Assembly (NCBI RefSeq): GCF_000299035.1
Contig: NZ_JH921518.1
Span: 124,001 to 188,000 of the forward strand
Source: Bacillus bingmayongensis
GTDB taxonomy: Bacteria > Bacillota > Bacilli > Bacillales > Bacillaceae_G
Reading direction: 5' to 3'
DNA length: 64,000 nt
The position numbers and the translations under genes were made by a program. The notes beneath the pieces were generated by a model, which ran no database searches, was not told the origin of the DNA, and worked only from the letters and a program-made list of their open reading frames with translations. Shown here one piece after another: positions 1-8,076 of this stretch; positions within the stretch are counted from its first letter, which is position 1, and the number at the start of each line of letters is the position of its first letter.

Positions 1-35
1 CCATTCTCGTCAAATATAGTCAGCCATTCTTTCAT
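1..35 (-). CDS. Nudix hydrolase, N-terminal fragment cut by window edge
   Basis: Only the first eleven codons are present, reading MKEWLTIFDEN on the minus strand, behind a GGGAGG-type ribosome binding site at 39-46. The peptide closely matches the start of the Nudix protein at 33757-34365 (MTEWLTIFDTEG), so it is probably a paralogue of that Nudix/isopentenyl-diphosphate-isomerase-like family. The rest lies outside the window, so catalytic residues cannot be checked. Confidence 0.6.
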   Translation of the reverse strand, partial: MKEWLTIFDEN

Positions 36-72
36 TATTCCTCCCCATTTATATTATATAACCATTTAAATA

Positions 73-113
73 AAAGTCCCTAACACGGTCTCCATCTACA
101 TGTTAGGGACTTT
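73..113 (-). terminator. Intrinsic terminator after the FtsX permease
   Basis: Thirteen-base arms (AAAGTCCCTAACA and its complement) enclose a 15-base loop and are followed on the minus strand by a T-rich stretch. It lies 12 bases beyond the permease stop codon. Confidence 0.85.
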
Positions 114-124
114 AAATATTATGT

Positions 125-2005
125 TTAATTGATCCGCAATCGTTCCTTCAATTGCTTTAAATAACGAGATCGTATCATAATGAAATATACAATTTGAATG
201 CCGACAAATATACTTAACACAATCGCATTTTCTTTGAAAAGCGAATACTCAAACATTTGCCCTAAAGCTGTTAACGCAACCGCACCATGTAATGTTGCAA
301 CACCAATTGGAACAAAGAATAATAACGCCAATCGAATTGTTACTACTTTTGCTAACTCACTACTTGTTAATCCCACTTTTCGAATGGAATCAAATAAACG
401 ATAATCATCTTCTAAGTCCGAGAATAGACGGAAGTATAGAAAGCTACCTGCACAAACAAAGAATACAATACCAATAAAGAATCCTACAAACAAAATAGGT
501 CCAGCAAATTGTAAAGCCTGATTTTGATCATATTCTGCCGCACTAAGCCTTGAATGCTCTTGATGGGCTTTTATCTGGTTTGTGAGTTCTTTTCCAGCTT
601 CAATTTCATTTTTCATTTCCTTTGTTTTATACATATAATCTTTTACTTCTTTAAATCCATCTTGTAATAAATTATATTGAGCCTCTGAAACTACATATAT
701 ATTTCCAGTAAGTACTTTACCAAGAGAAGATGTATTAACTTTTTTCACCTGCAACGATTTGTTATCATTCGGTAATTCAATTGTTTTTCTCTCTTTTTGC
801 GGTGGACCGGGTATTTCTATTGATAGAAATAGAACTGCATTTTCAGTTAATAAATCAACTGGCTCCCCCGCTAATTTTGCATACTTTTTATAATCAGATT
901 CTCTTACAAAAGTCACACCTCTTAATGGTTTATTTTCAGTCTGCTTTGATGCAATATCTATTTTTTCAGCAGATATATTATGTTTCTTTAATGTTTGCTC
1001 AATCAATTCTACATGCCCGGATTCATTTTCATTCCCTTGTTTAGATTGATAATGAAATGCAATGGGTTGCTCCATAATTCCCTTTGTCATAGAAGCAAAG
1101 CCTACTAATGTACCAATGGCTGAGAATGCTACAGTTGAAATAATCGTAACAATAAAGAACATTCGCGCGTTATCTCTCATACGGTACGCTAAATCTGAGA
1201 GAGTAATAATATTTGTTCTTGTCCAATAGAACCGTTTACTCTTCTTGCATACTCGAATAATAAATACGCTGAGCTGCTTATAAAATAAGTATGTGCCAAT
1301 AATGACAACTGTCGTTACAGGAATTAACATAATAAACACCATGGCACCATGCGAAGTTAAAGCACCTAAATATCCCGCGCCAAGTAATAATACGGCTAGT
1401 ATTGAAGAAATAATAGATGCTTTTGGTTCAGGTTTGGCTTTTACTGAACCTCTAAATAGTTTCATAATTTGATTTTTACGAATTAACCCTGCACTAAAGA
1501 AAGAAATGATAATAAATAAGATAAAAAACATAGTGCTTGTTACAACAATTGCTGTCGTTGGTACATAGTATGATAAAGGTAAATCTAGCTTTAACAAAAA
1601 TGGTGCCACCACAATCAATATCCCTGAAAATATCATTCCACAAATAATACCCGTAATAATAGCCGCAATCCCAATCATTACATTTTCAAAAAAGATAAGA
1701 CGTTTTAATTGAAATTTTGTCATACCTAGCATCATTAAAATTCCTAGTTCACGCTTTCTAGTTTTTAAAAACATGCTCATTGAATATAGAATGAAGAAAA
1801 ATGTAAAAAGATAAATAATAAATTGTGCGAAAGACATACTTACAAACACATATTGTCCCAATTGCCCCGCACTTAATGCAGGATGAAAAGCAAAAAATGA
1901 ATAAACAAAAAAGGCCATAATTGCAAATGCACTACTCAAAAAATAAGCTGAATATGTTCGTCTATTTCGCGTTACATTACGAAACGCTAATTCTCTAATA
2001 TTCAT
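125..2005 (-). CDS. FtsX/BceB-type ABC transporter permease, no partner ATPase visible
   Basis: This 626-residue membrane protein begins NIRELAFRNVTRNRRTYSAY, the usual start of BceB-type permeases. It has about ten hydrophobic segments with a large extracytoplasmic domain near residues 310-510, between an FtsX-like N-terminal half and the last three membrane spans. BceB-type permeases work with a BceA-type ATPase to sense or remove cell-wall-active peptides. The ATPase gene usually lies immediately upstream, but the 420 bases upstream here hold only a repeat and then nadE on the other strand. The downstream terminator shows it is the last gene of its transcript, so it appears orphaned. The family is clear; the substrate is unknown. 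Confidence 0.85.
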   Translation of the reverse strand: MNIRELAFRNVTRNRRTYSAYFLSSAFAIMAFFVYSFFAFHPALSAGQLGQYVFVSMSFAQFIIYLFTFFFILYSMSMFLKTRKRELGILMMLGMTKFQLKRLIFFENVMIGIAAIITGIICGMIFSGILIVVAPFLLKLDLPLSYYVPTTAIVVTSTMFFILFIIISFFSAGLIRKNQIMKLFRGSVKAKPEPKASIISSILAVLLLGAGYLGALTSHGAMVFIMLIPVTTVVIIGTYLFYKQLSVFIIRVCKKSKRFYWTRTNIITLSDLAYRMRDNARMFFIVTIISTVAFSAIGTLVGFASMTKGIMEQPIAFHYQSKQGNENESGHVELIEQTLKKHNISAEKIDIASKQTENKPLRGVTFVRESDYKKYAKLAGEPVDLLTENAVLFLSIEIPGPPQKERKTIELPNDNKSLQVKKVNTSSLGKVLTGNIYVVSEAQYNLLQDGFKEVKDYMYKTKEMKNEIEAGKELTNQIKAHQEHSRLSAAEYDQNQALQFAGPILFVGFFIGIVFFVCAGSFLYFRLFSDLEDDYRLFDSIRKVGLTSSELAKVVTIRLALLFFVPIGVATLHGAVALTALGQMFEYSLFKENAIVLSIFVGIQIVYFIMIRSRYLKQLKERLRIN

Positions 2006-2216
2006 GTTGTACCCTCCGCTCTCTCAATAACTATATTGCTATCATAATAAAGCGAAGAAATATCTTCCATCGATTCAAATGACAAAAACCTTACATTTTT
2101 GAAAGGTTACAGAAAAATTGATTAAACGAAGCAGTTTCATTATAATAACTACATTCATATTCATACGTTCAACCTATTGTATATTCGTTAATTTTGCGAA
2201 ATAATAAGAATGGAGA

Positions 2217-2372
2217 TTTACCCCGCATTAACGGGCAGTAAGACCCCCACCTCAAGATTGAGAGAGCGCATAGGAAGATAGGTGGGGGATAACTGCTCGT
2301 AAAAGCCCGATTGGTGCGGGCTTTCCATCCGCGGGGGATGAAACCTCCCCGCGGATGGAAGTTTCACTTTAT
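2217..2372 (+). repeat. bcr1-like intergenic repeat, copy A
   Basis: An element of about 155 bases bounded by TTTA(T) motifs, with an internal hairpin GCCCGATTGGTGCGGGC and a terminal hairpin with perfect 14-base arms (2323-2336 and 2347-2360) around the loop GATGAAACCT. Related copies lie at 13985, 34370, 50985 and 51787 in the opposite orientation. Length, TTTAT flanks and copy number match the published description of the B. cereus-group element bcr1; that identification is from memory. The element fills most of the gap between the permease and nadE. Confidence 0.75.
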
Positions 2373-2426
2373 GAATCAGTACATATATACTTATCGCTCG
2401 TTCTAAATGAATAGGAGGAAAACATA

Positions 2427-3245
2427 ATGACATTACAAGAACAAATTATGAAAGCATTACATGTTCAGCCTGTAATCGATCCGAAGGCAGAAATTCGTAA
2501 ACGAATTGACTTCTTAAAAGACTATTTAAGAAAAACCGGCGCAAAAGGATTTGTGCTTGGAATTAGTGGTGGACAAGATTCTACACTAGCAGGTCGCCTA
2601 GCACAACTTGCTGTTGAAGAGGTTCGCAATGAAGGAGGTAATGCAACGTTTATTGCTGTACGTCTTCCATATAAAGTGCAAAAAGATGAAGATGATGCAC
2701 AATTAGCACTTCAATTTATTAAACCAGATCAATCAATTGCTTTTGATATCGCTCCGGCTGTCGATGCATTTTCTAACCAATATAAAGACCTATTAGGCGA
2801 ATCCTTAACAGACTTTAACAAAGGAAACGTTAAAGCTCGTCTTCGTATGGTCACACAATATGCAATTGGCGGACAACAAGGTTTACTTGTTATCGGAACA
2901 GACCATGCTGCTGAAGCTGTAACAGGTTTCTTTACAAAATTCGGAGATGGCGGTGCCGATCTTCTACCACTTACAGGCTTAACAAAACGACAAGGAAAAG
3001 GTTTATTACAAGAATTAGGTGCCGATGAACGCCTTTACTTGAAAATGCCAACAGCAGATTTATTAGATGAAAAACCGGGGCAAGCGGATGAAACAGAATT
3101 AGGTATTACATATGATCAACTAGATGATTATCTAGAGGGAAAAAACGTTCCAGAAGATGTTGCAGAAAAAATTGAAAAACGTTATACAGTAAGCGAACAT
3201 AAACGACAAGTACCAGCATCGATGTTTGATGATTGGTGGAAATAG
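2427..3245 (+). CDS. nadE: NH3-dependent NAD+ synthetase
   Basis: NadE amidates nicotinic acid adenine dinucleotide with ammonia and ATP in the last step of NAD+ synthesis. The 272-residue length is right for the ammonia-dependent form without a glutaminase domain. The N-type ATP pyrophosphatase P-loop SGGQDST lies at residues 47-53, and the C-terminal half carries the conserved TGLTKRQGK and [15 protein letters not shown] segments. The start is fixed by an AGGAGGA site seven bases before ATG. It is monocistronic, with a bcr1-like repeat in its upstream region and a terminator behind it. Confidence 0.97.
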   Translation: MTLQEQIMKALHVQPVIDPKAEIRKRIDFLKDYLRKTGAKGFVLGISGGQDSTLAGRLAQLAVEEVRNEGGNATFIAVRLPYKVQKDEDDAQLALQFIKPDQSIAFDIAPAVDAFSNQYKDLLGESLTDFNKGNVKARLRMVTQYAIGGQQGLLVIGTDHAAEAVTGFFTKFGDGGADLLPLTGLTKRQGKGLLQELGADERLYLKMPTADLLDEKPGQADETELGITYDQLDDYLEGKNVPEDVAEKIEKRYTVSEHKRQVPASMFDDWWK

Positions 3246-3255
3246 ACATATAAAG

Positions 3256-3290
3256 AAAAAAGAAGCTAAATTATATTAGCTTCTTTTTTC
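3256..3290 (+). terminator. Terminator after nadE
   Basis: AAGAAGCTAA and TTAGCTTCTT arms with a short loop, followed by a T run. It may also serve the convergent Nudix gene in the other direction. Confidence 0.85.
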
Positions 3291-3302
3291 TTGGAATTTT
3301 CT

Positions 3303-3764
3303 TTAACGATATACAGCTGTCCTTCCTTCTAAAATATCCTCTAAACAATCTCTATGCTGTTCATTAAAAAGAACAGGCATTTGATCTAACGGAAAAAACT
3401 TCAAATCTAAAGTTTCTTCTCCATCTATTTTTTTACTGCCACCAAGTATAGAACATTTAAAAAACATTCCAATTGTCTGTGCTTGGTCTCCATTCGGATA
3501 TGTTTGAAAATACTTTGTATATACACCTATAAACTCATCTACTTCTACCATATACCCAGTCTCTTCCCTTATTTCTCGAATTGCAGTTTCTTCAGCCGAT
3601 TCCCCAATCTCCATTGCTCCTCCTGGAAATCCCCAACCTTCATTATCCCCTCTTTTTTGTAAAAGCACTTCGCCCTTCTCATTACAGACGCATCCCCCTG
3701 CAAAATTTAAAATGATATAGTCATGTCCTACTCTTTTTCGTATTTCTTTAATATAATTAGCCAC
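3303..3764 (-). CDS. Nudix hydrolase (MutT/ADP-ribose-pyrophosphatase-like)
   Basis: A 153-residue single-domain Nudix protein. The Nudix box is complete at residues 49-70, with the GX5EX7REUXEEXGU pattern realised as G49, E55 and REIREETG at 63-70, so the metal-binding glutamates are present. These enzymes hydrolyse nucleoside diphosphates linked to other groups. The exact substrate cannot be read from sequence, and neighbours give no pathway hint. The gene is convergent with nadE. Confidence 0.88.
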   Translation of the reverse strand: MANYIKEIRKRVGHDYIILNFAGGCVCNEKGEVLLQKRGDNEGWGFPGGAMEIGESAEETAIREIREETGYMVEVDEFIGVYTKYFQTYPNGDQAQTIGMFFKCSILGGSKKIDGEETLDLKFFPLDQMPVLFNEQHRDCLEDILEGRTAVYR

Positions 3765-3790
3765 TTTCTTCCTCCCCAGCTCATGTATGG

Positions 3791-3983
3791 TTATTCTTTG
3801 TCTCTTTCAAATAATTCAATAATTCTATCAAGCTTTTCTTCTATATTCCTAGTACGAGTAGTGTGTATAGAAGTGTTTAAAAATAACCTTTTTATAAACA
3901 AAGTAAGTGAGATACAAAACAATTAGTCCGATTATCAAACATAGGTAAGCGATTACAAATATATTATTTTCAAACAAAGACAT
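3791..3983 (-). pseudogene. Small membrane protein gene broken by a frameshift
   Basis: An ATG at 3983 opens a 44-codon frame (MSLFENNIFVIAYLC..., one membrane span) that stops at 3849. In the +1 frame, coding continues as NIEEKLDRIIELFERDKE and stops at 3791. This amphipathic, charged helix looks like the natural tail of a small single-span protein of about 63 residues. A one-base change near the T-rich run at about 3870-3895 would join the frames. The upstream site is weak. It could be a true pseudogene or a sequencing error; function unknown. Confidence 0.5.
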
Positions 3984-4072
3984 TCTACACCTACACCCTA
4001 GTTTACCATATTATAACTATAACCGATTCCTTTCTAACCGTCACGAACAGTTCACACTCACAAATACAAAAA

Positions 4073-4093
4073 GAGCATCTATTACAGATGCTC
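4073..4093 (-). terminator. Terminator after the transglutaminase-like gene
   Basis: GAGCATCT and AGATGCTC arms with a five-base loop, followed on the minus strand by TTTTTG, directly behind the stop codon at 4101. Confidence 0.85.
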
Positions 4094-4100
4094 CTTTTCA

Positions 4101-5261
4101 TTAATACGTAAATGTAATTGTCGCTAATGAATATCCTGCCACCGCACTATATGGTGCAACTTGGTATGAAACTCGCTTCGCTCCTTTTGGCCAAGACAGT
4201 TCATTTAATGCTTTTTTAATATCTTGCATTGTTCCATCCATTGACTGTTTATAACGCACTTCTACTTTTGTAGGCTTTGCAGTGAATTGCTTCTGCAGTT
4301 TACCTTTAAGTTCATTGTAGTTTTCAGCTCCGTATTGTGCGGAAAGATAAACTAAGTTCGTATCTTTTAGCATTTGTTGGTATACTACCGCTTTAGAACC
4401 ACCTGTTTTTATCTTACTTGTTAATTCATTATAGTAATTAGTTGATGCTTTTGGATATTTACTACGATCCCACTCATGGTCCCTTCCTAACTGCTCGTCA
4501 GACATATTATAATAAGAATATGTGACACGACCAGCTTTATCTGGAACTGGATCATCGAATGTAGTATCAAGATGATACCATTTGTTCTCAATTTTCACTA
4601 GATTCCAAGCGTGAGCTTGCCCATTCCCTTTTCCTGTTACAATATGGGATTGAATCCCTGCTTCTTTTAGTAATTGATATGTTAATAATGTATATCCTTG
4701 ACACACAGCAGAGCGATTTGCCAATGCTTCATATGCTGTATAAGCCTTATAAGAAGTATCATAGGAAACATGTTTCACAACATAATCATGAATTGCCTTC
4801 ACTTTTTCATGCTCATCCATGCCCGCCTTCAAAATAGAACCTACAATTGATTTTGCTTGCGCCTTTACATATTGTGTTTGTTCTTTTGATTCACGATATG
4901 TAATTTGTAATGTGAAAGTATAATTTCCTGGTATACCACGAATTGAATATTTTGTACTTGCTACATTATATTTTAAGTACTCATCTGTATTTACTATTTT
5001 AGTATACTCTTTATAGAGCGTATCCATTACTTCTCTACCATTCTTAGCTTTTGTTTTATACGTAATTGTAATATTCTCTTCGCGATTATCAATATGTTTT
5101 TTTAATTCTTTCTGAAAATTCCCTAACAATTTAGCATCTGTTTGTGTAATCGCGACTTTTTGGTTTGTAGCTGCATAAGAAACAGCCGGAACTTGTAAAC
5201 CACCAATCAAAATCGTTGAACAAAGTGCGACTGTTGTCATATATTTGTTTGTTTTCTTCAT
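4101..5261 (-). CDS. Secreted transglutaminase-like domain protein
   Basis: A 386-residue exported protein with a Sec signal peptide (KK at the start, hydrophobic core, AVSYA near residue 30). The transglutaminase-like core carries a plausible catalytic triad: Cys187 in AVCQGY, His217 in QAHAW and Asp232 in HLDTTFDDP. Such bacterial domains are usually cysteine proteases or cross-linking enzymes at the cell surface. The first 150 residues are a lysine-rich extension and the last 100 form a second small domain with tandem similarity to it. The substrate is unknown. It is monocistronic, with its own terminator. Confidence 0.85.
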   Translation of the reverse strand: MKKTNKYMTTVALCSTILIGGLQVPAVSYAATNQKVAITQTDAKLLGNFQKELKKHIDNREENITITYKTKAKNGREVMDTLYKEYTKIVNTDEYLKYNVASTKYSIRGIPGNYTFTLQITYRESKEQTQYVKAQAKSIVGSILKAGMDEHEKVKAIHDYVVKHVSYDTSYKAYTAYEALANRSAVCQGYTLLTYQLLKEAGIQSHIVTGKGNGQAHAWNLVKIENKWYHLDTTFDDPVPDKAGRVTYSYYNMSDEQLGRDHEWDRSKYPKASTNYYNELTSKIKTGGSKAVVYQQMLKDTNLVYLSAQYGAENYNELKGKLQKQFTAKPTKVEVRYKQSMDGTMQDIKKALNELSWPKGAKRVSYQVAPYSAVAGYSLATITFTY

Positions 5262-5423
5262 CTCATCTAGTCATGCCTTTCTACTTAAAGTCATAAAAGT
5301 ATTCATATATTTTTAAAGTATATAATACTTTTTCAAAAAGAAAATATGTAATTATTCATATTTGTTAATATGCATGTTAATATAATAAGTTTTATATTTT
5401 CAAGAAACATATACTATAAAAGA

Positions 5424-5461
5424 AAAGCAGTAGATTTTTCAATGAGAATGAACTACTGCTT
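5424..5461 (-). terminator. Terminator after the DUF1963 gene
   Basis: AAGCAGTAG and CTACTGCTT arms around a 19-base loop, with T-rich sequence after it on the minus strand. Confidence 0.75.
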
Positions 5462-5467
5462 CTCTTT

Positions 5468-6205
5468 CTAACAAGACTGCAATACACAGCATGTATTTTC
5501 AAAACGACGTTGCTTTAAATCTTCATTTCCAATGCAGAAATAAAGCATCCCTAAATCTCCCCACATCATATTACAATTTGTATAATCAGAGTCGATTTGG
5601 AATAACAATGTCATCTCATGATCATTAATACCAGTATATTCGCCAGCTTCCTCAAATACTTCTCTTTGCACCGAGAACGGTTCACCGAACACTTGATGGT
5701 TATCATAATGATCTGGCATTAACTCCTCTAATAGTTGTAGAAAACGATCCGAATCAGCTTCATCTTCAATAAATAGCTCAGGGAGTTTATATGTTAGCTT
5801 GAATGATAATTCGCATTGTGTATATTTTGATGGTTGATCACTTACTCTCTGTAGTTGTTCTGTCGAAACGTTATAATATAGAACACACCAAGTACCTTCA
5901 TGTTGATAATTGCCATTATAGAAGAAATACAACATACCTGTTTCAGGTAAGTCATGCTTCATACCCACGCCTTGTAGATCGGCTAAATGGAACTGGGCAA
6001 TAAAATCTAATGCCTTCCCTTCATAAGTTGGATATTCAAATGTAGACGGGACATCAGGGCTTCCCCCCATTTTTGAGCAGCCAATTGAAAGGGAGTTTTC
6101 TTGTCTCGGAATAACTTTTACACATGGAAATATAGTAGCTAATAGTTCTGTTTTTATATGTGTTAAATCATATTTATCAATTAATGAATCGATCTGGTTT
6201 CTCAT
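5468..6205 (-). CDS. DUF1963 (YwqG-family) protein
   Basis: A 245-residue soluble protein with the DUF1963 hallmarks: SKMGGSPDVP near residue 45, DFIAQFHLADL near residue 70, and the C-terminal MMWGDLGMLYFCIGNEDL segment. Family members such as B. subtilis YwqG have no proven biochemical role; several lie near toxin or immunity genes, which is not seen here. The start is supported by AAGGAG eight bases upstream. The unusual Cys-Cys pairs near the C terminus (ENTCCVLQSC) may be a metal or redox site (inference). Confidence 0.8.
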   Translation of the reverse strand: MRNQIDSLIDKYDLTHIKTELLATIFPCVKVIPRQENSLSIGCSKMGGSPDVPSTFEYPTYEGKALDFIAQFHLADLQGVGMKHDLPETGMLYFFYNGNYQHEGTWCVLYYNVSTEQLQRVSDQPSKYTQCELSFKLTYKLPELFIEDEADSDRFLQLLEELMPDHYDNHQVFGEPFSVQREVFEEAGEYTGINDHEMTLLFQIDSDYTNCNMMWGDLGMLYFCIGNEDLKQRRFENTCCVLQSC

Positions 6206-6447
6206 AACTTCTCCTTACGTAAATGTGCTTATTCGTATCATAGCATAAATACGACATTTCCTTCATCCTAAAAAATCGAAATAAGCTATTCAAAAAAAAA
6301 ACGGGCTTATCCTTAGGACGCGAATAAGTTTAAAACAGCATAGTATACATTGTTCCTACAAACACGATCTTTCATCATTCCTTATAGCAGATCCTCAAAT
6401 TGTTCATCTTTCTTTATTTCAATTTTTATTATAAGGAGGCATTCCAT

Positions 6448-6582
6448 ATGGGTTATGGTTGCGGTTACGGTTACAGTTGTGGTGGTGGTTGCGGTTACGG
6501 CGGTTTCGCTTTACTAATCGTTTTATTCATCCTTTTAATCATCATTGGAGCTAGCTGCTGGGGCGGCTTCATCGGTTGCTAA
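6448..6582 (+). CDS. YjcZ-family sporulation protein (44 residues)
   Basis: A tiny Gly/Tyr/Cys-rich N terminus ([19 protein letters not shown]) is followed by one membrane span ([18 protein letters not shown]). This layout is typical of the YjcZ/YrzQ family of small sporulation membrane peptides. The ATG at 6448 was chosen because AAGGAGG lies at 6433-6439. It is monocistronic with a terminator directly after. The exact role is unknown, and the sporulation link rests on family knowledge. Confidence 0.85.
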   Translation: MGYGCGYGYSCGGGCGYGGFALLIVLFILLIIIGASCWGGFIGC

Positions 6583-6601
6583 GTAAGCTGTAAAAACTAT
6601 T

Positions 6602-6634
6602 GCAAAAAAGCACGTGATTCGCGTGCTTTTTTGC
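6602..6634 (+). terminator. Terminator after the YjcZ-type gene
   Basis: GCAAAAAAGCACG arm paired with CGTGCTTTTTTGC; symmetric, so it can work in both directions. Confidence 0.85.
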
Positions 6635-6671
6635 TATACAGCAAATCCAATCTTTGAAAGGAATTATCCCT

Positions 6672-7601
6672 ATGAAAATCGATGGTGTTTTTGAAGGTGG
6701 TGGCGTGCGCGGAATTGCACATGTTGGTGCAATTTGTGCATTAGCAAAGCAAGGGTATGAATGGGAACGTGTAGCGGGAACATCAGCTGGAGCTATTATT
6801 GCAGCTCTTCTGGCAGCAGGTTACTCGTGTACAGAATTAAAAACAATTATAAGTAACGTTGATTATCATCAATTTATAAAAAAAAATTTACTTGATAAAA
6901 TCCCTTTTGTAGGAAAAGGGGTAAATGTATGGGCTAAATTAGGCATTTATTCAAACGATTTTTTAGAAAAATGGTTAGAAGACCTCCTACACAAAAAAGA
7001 TATTCATAATTTTAGCGACTTACCTAATCCACATAAATTAAAAATCATTGCCTCAGATATTAGTAATGGAAAAATGGTTATTTTCCCCGATAATTTACCA
7101 AACTATGGATTTAGAAACCAGAATTTCTCTATCGCAAAAGCAGTCAGAATGAGCAGTACCATTCCTTTCTATTTCGAACCTGTGAAATGGAAAACACCTA
7201 GATGGGAACAACCTTGCTATATGGTTGATGGCGGCCTTCTTAGCAATTATCCAGTATGGGTTTTCGACTCATCCACTATACCTCGCTGGCCTACTTTTGG
7301 CTTTCATTTTGTGAAAGATGAGATTCAAGCGGAACCTGTTCCTTATAAAGATCCCCTCTCGATGTTTAAAGGTTTATTTAAAACGATGATGCAAGCACAC
7401 GATTTACGTCATCTAGATAAAGAATCAAAAGCACGAACCATTACAATTCCAACCGGAACAATTACAAGCACAAAATTCCAATTAACTACTGATGAGAAAG
7501 AATGGCTCTATCAATCTGGCTTTAACGCTGCTGAAAAGTTTTTAAAGTCTTGGAATTTCAAAACATATATTAATCGATTTAGACAAGGGAATCGAATTTG
7601 A
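6672..7601 (+). CDS. Patatin-like phospholipase
   Basis: A 309-residue lipid acyl hydrolase. The oxyanion-hole motif GGGVRG is at residues 9-14, the nucleophile elbow GTSAG at 36-40 (Ser38), and the catalytic dyad aspartate in DGG at about 186. All catalytic elements are present, so an active Ser/Asp esterase is expected. A TTG start 18 bases further upstream is possible, but the ATG at 6672 has a better spaced AAAGGA site. There is no signal peptide, so it probably acts in the cytoplasm. Physiological substrate unknown. Confidence 0.9.
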   Translation: MKIDGVFEGGGVRGIAHVGAICALAKQGYEWERVAGTSAGAIIAALLAAGYSCTELKTIISNVDYHQFIKKNLLDKIPFVGKGVNVWAKLGIYSNDFLEKWLEDLLHKKDIHNFSDLPNPHKLKIIASDISNGKMVIFPDNLPNYGFRNQNFSIAKAVRMSSTIPFYFEPVKWKTPRWEQPCYMVDGGLLSNYPVWVFDSSTIPRWPTFGFHFVKDEIQAEPVPYKDPLSMFKGLFKTMMQAHDLRHLDKESKARTITIPTGTITSTKFQLTTDEKEWLYQSGFNAAEKFLKSWNFKTYINRFRQGNRI

Positions 7602-7702
7602 AAAACAAATCAGCAAAACCAGAATCTAGATTCGTAGTGCTATCTAAATTTCATAGATTCTTCTCTTACCTTTTCCATTTACTTTCTGTATTATTTTAAA
7701 AT

Positions 7703-7733
7703 GAAAAGAGCGAATCTAAGATTCGCTCTTTTC
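7703..7733. terminator. Symmetric terminator downstream of the patatin gene
   Basis: GAAAAGAGCGAATCT and its complement form a near-perfect hairpin ending in TTTTC. It can end the patatin transcript and the convergent small gene at 7842. The rest of 7602-7841 holds only a short GAATCTAGATTC palindrome at about 7622. Confidence 0.7.
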
Positions 7734-7841
7734 CCCATGATTATTAATGAAATAATTCCCATCCACGTTTCTTATTTATACATGTGACTCTTTCTTTTCT
7801 TTAAGAATGCCAATTCCATAATCTTGCTTCACTTAGTAATA

Positions 7842-8009
7842 TTAAGGATACTGTAACCCCTCCGCTTCTTCAGCAGTAACAACAACGTAGCGTCCTCCTG
7901 TCCTTAACCCTAGTAATTCAGCTTTTTCAATCGCTTCTTGCCTCGTTTCTGCATAGGCAGCTAAATACTTGATTCCATCAATAACCTGACAAATGACATA
8001 TTGTTTCAT
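7842..8009 (-). CDS. Conserved-looking small hypothetical protein (55 residues)
   Basis: A short frame reading MKQYVICQVIDG..., ending EEAEGLQYP, behind a GGGGAAG site seven bases before ATG. Its composition (alternating beta-like and charged helical segments, AETRQEAIEKAELLGL) is protein-like, with no membrane span or metal motif. I do not recognise the family. It sits alone between convergent patatin and the MocR regulator. Confidence 0.6.
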   Translation of the reverse strand: MKQYVICQVIDGIKYLAAYAETRQEAIEKAELLGLRTGGRYVVVTAEEAEGLQYP

Positions 8010-8076
8010 ATTTCTTCCCCTTTTTCAGTTACTCGCATTTATGATATCATTTTTTACTTCTAAAAAAATATGATTA

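Noticed and set aside
2218-2433. 71-codon minus-strand frame upstream of nadE
   Set aside because: It lies almost entirely inside the bcr1-like repeat and has no ribosome binding site; other repeat copies do not keep the frame.
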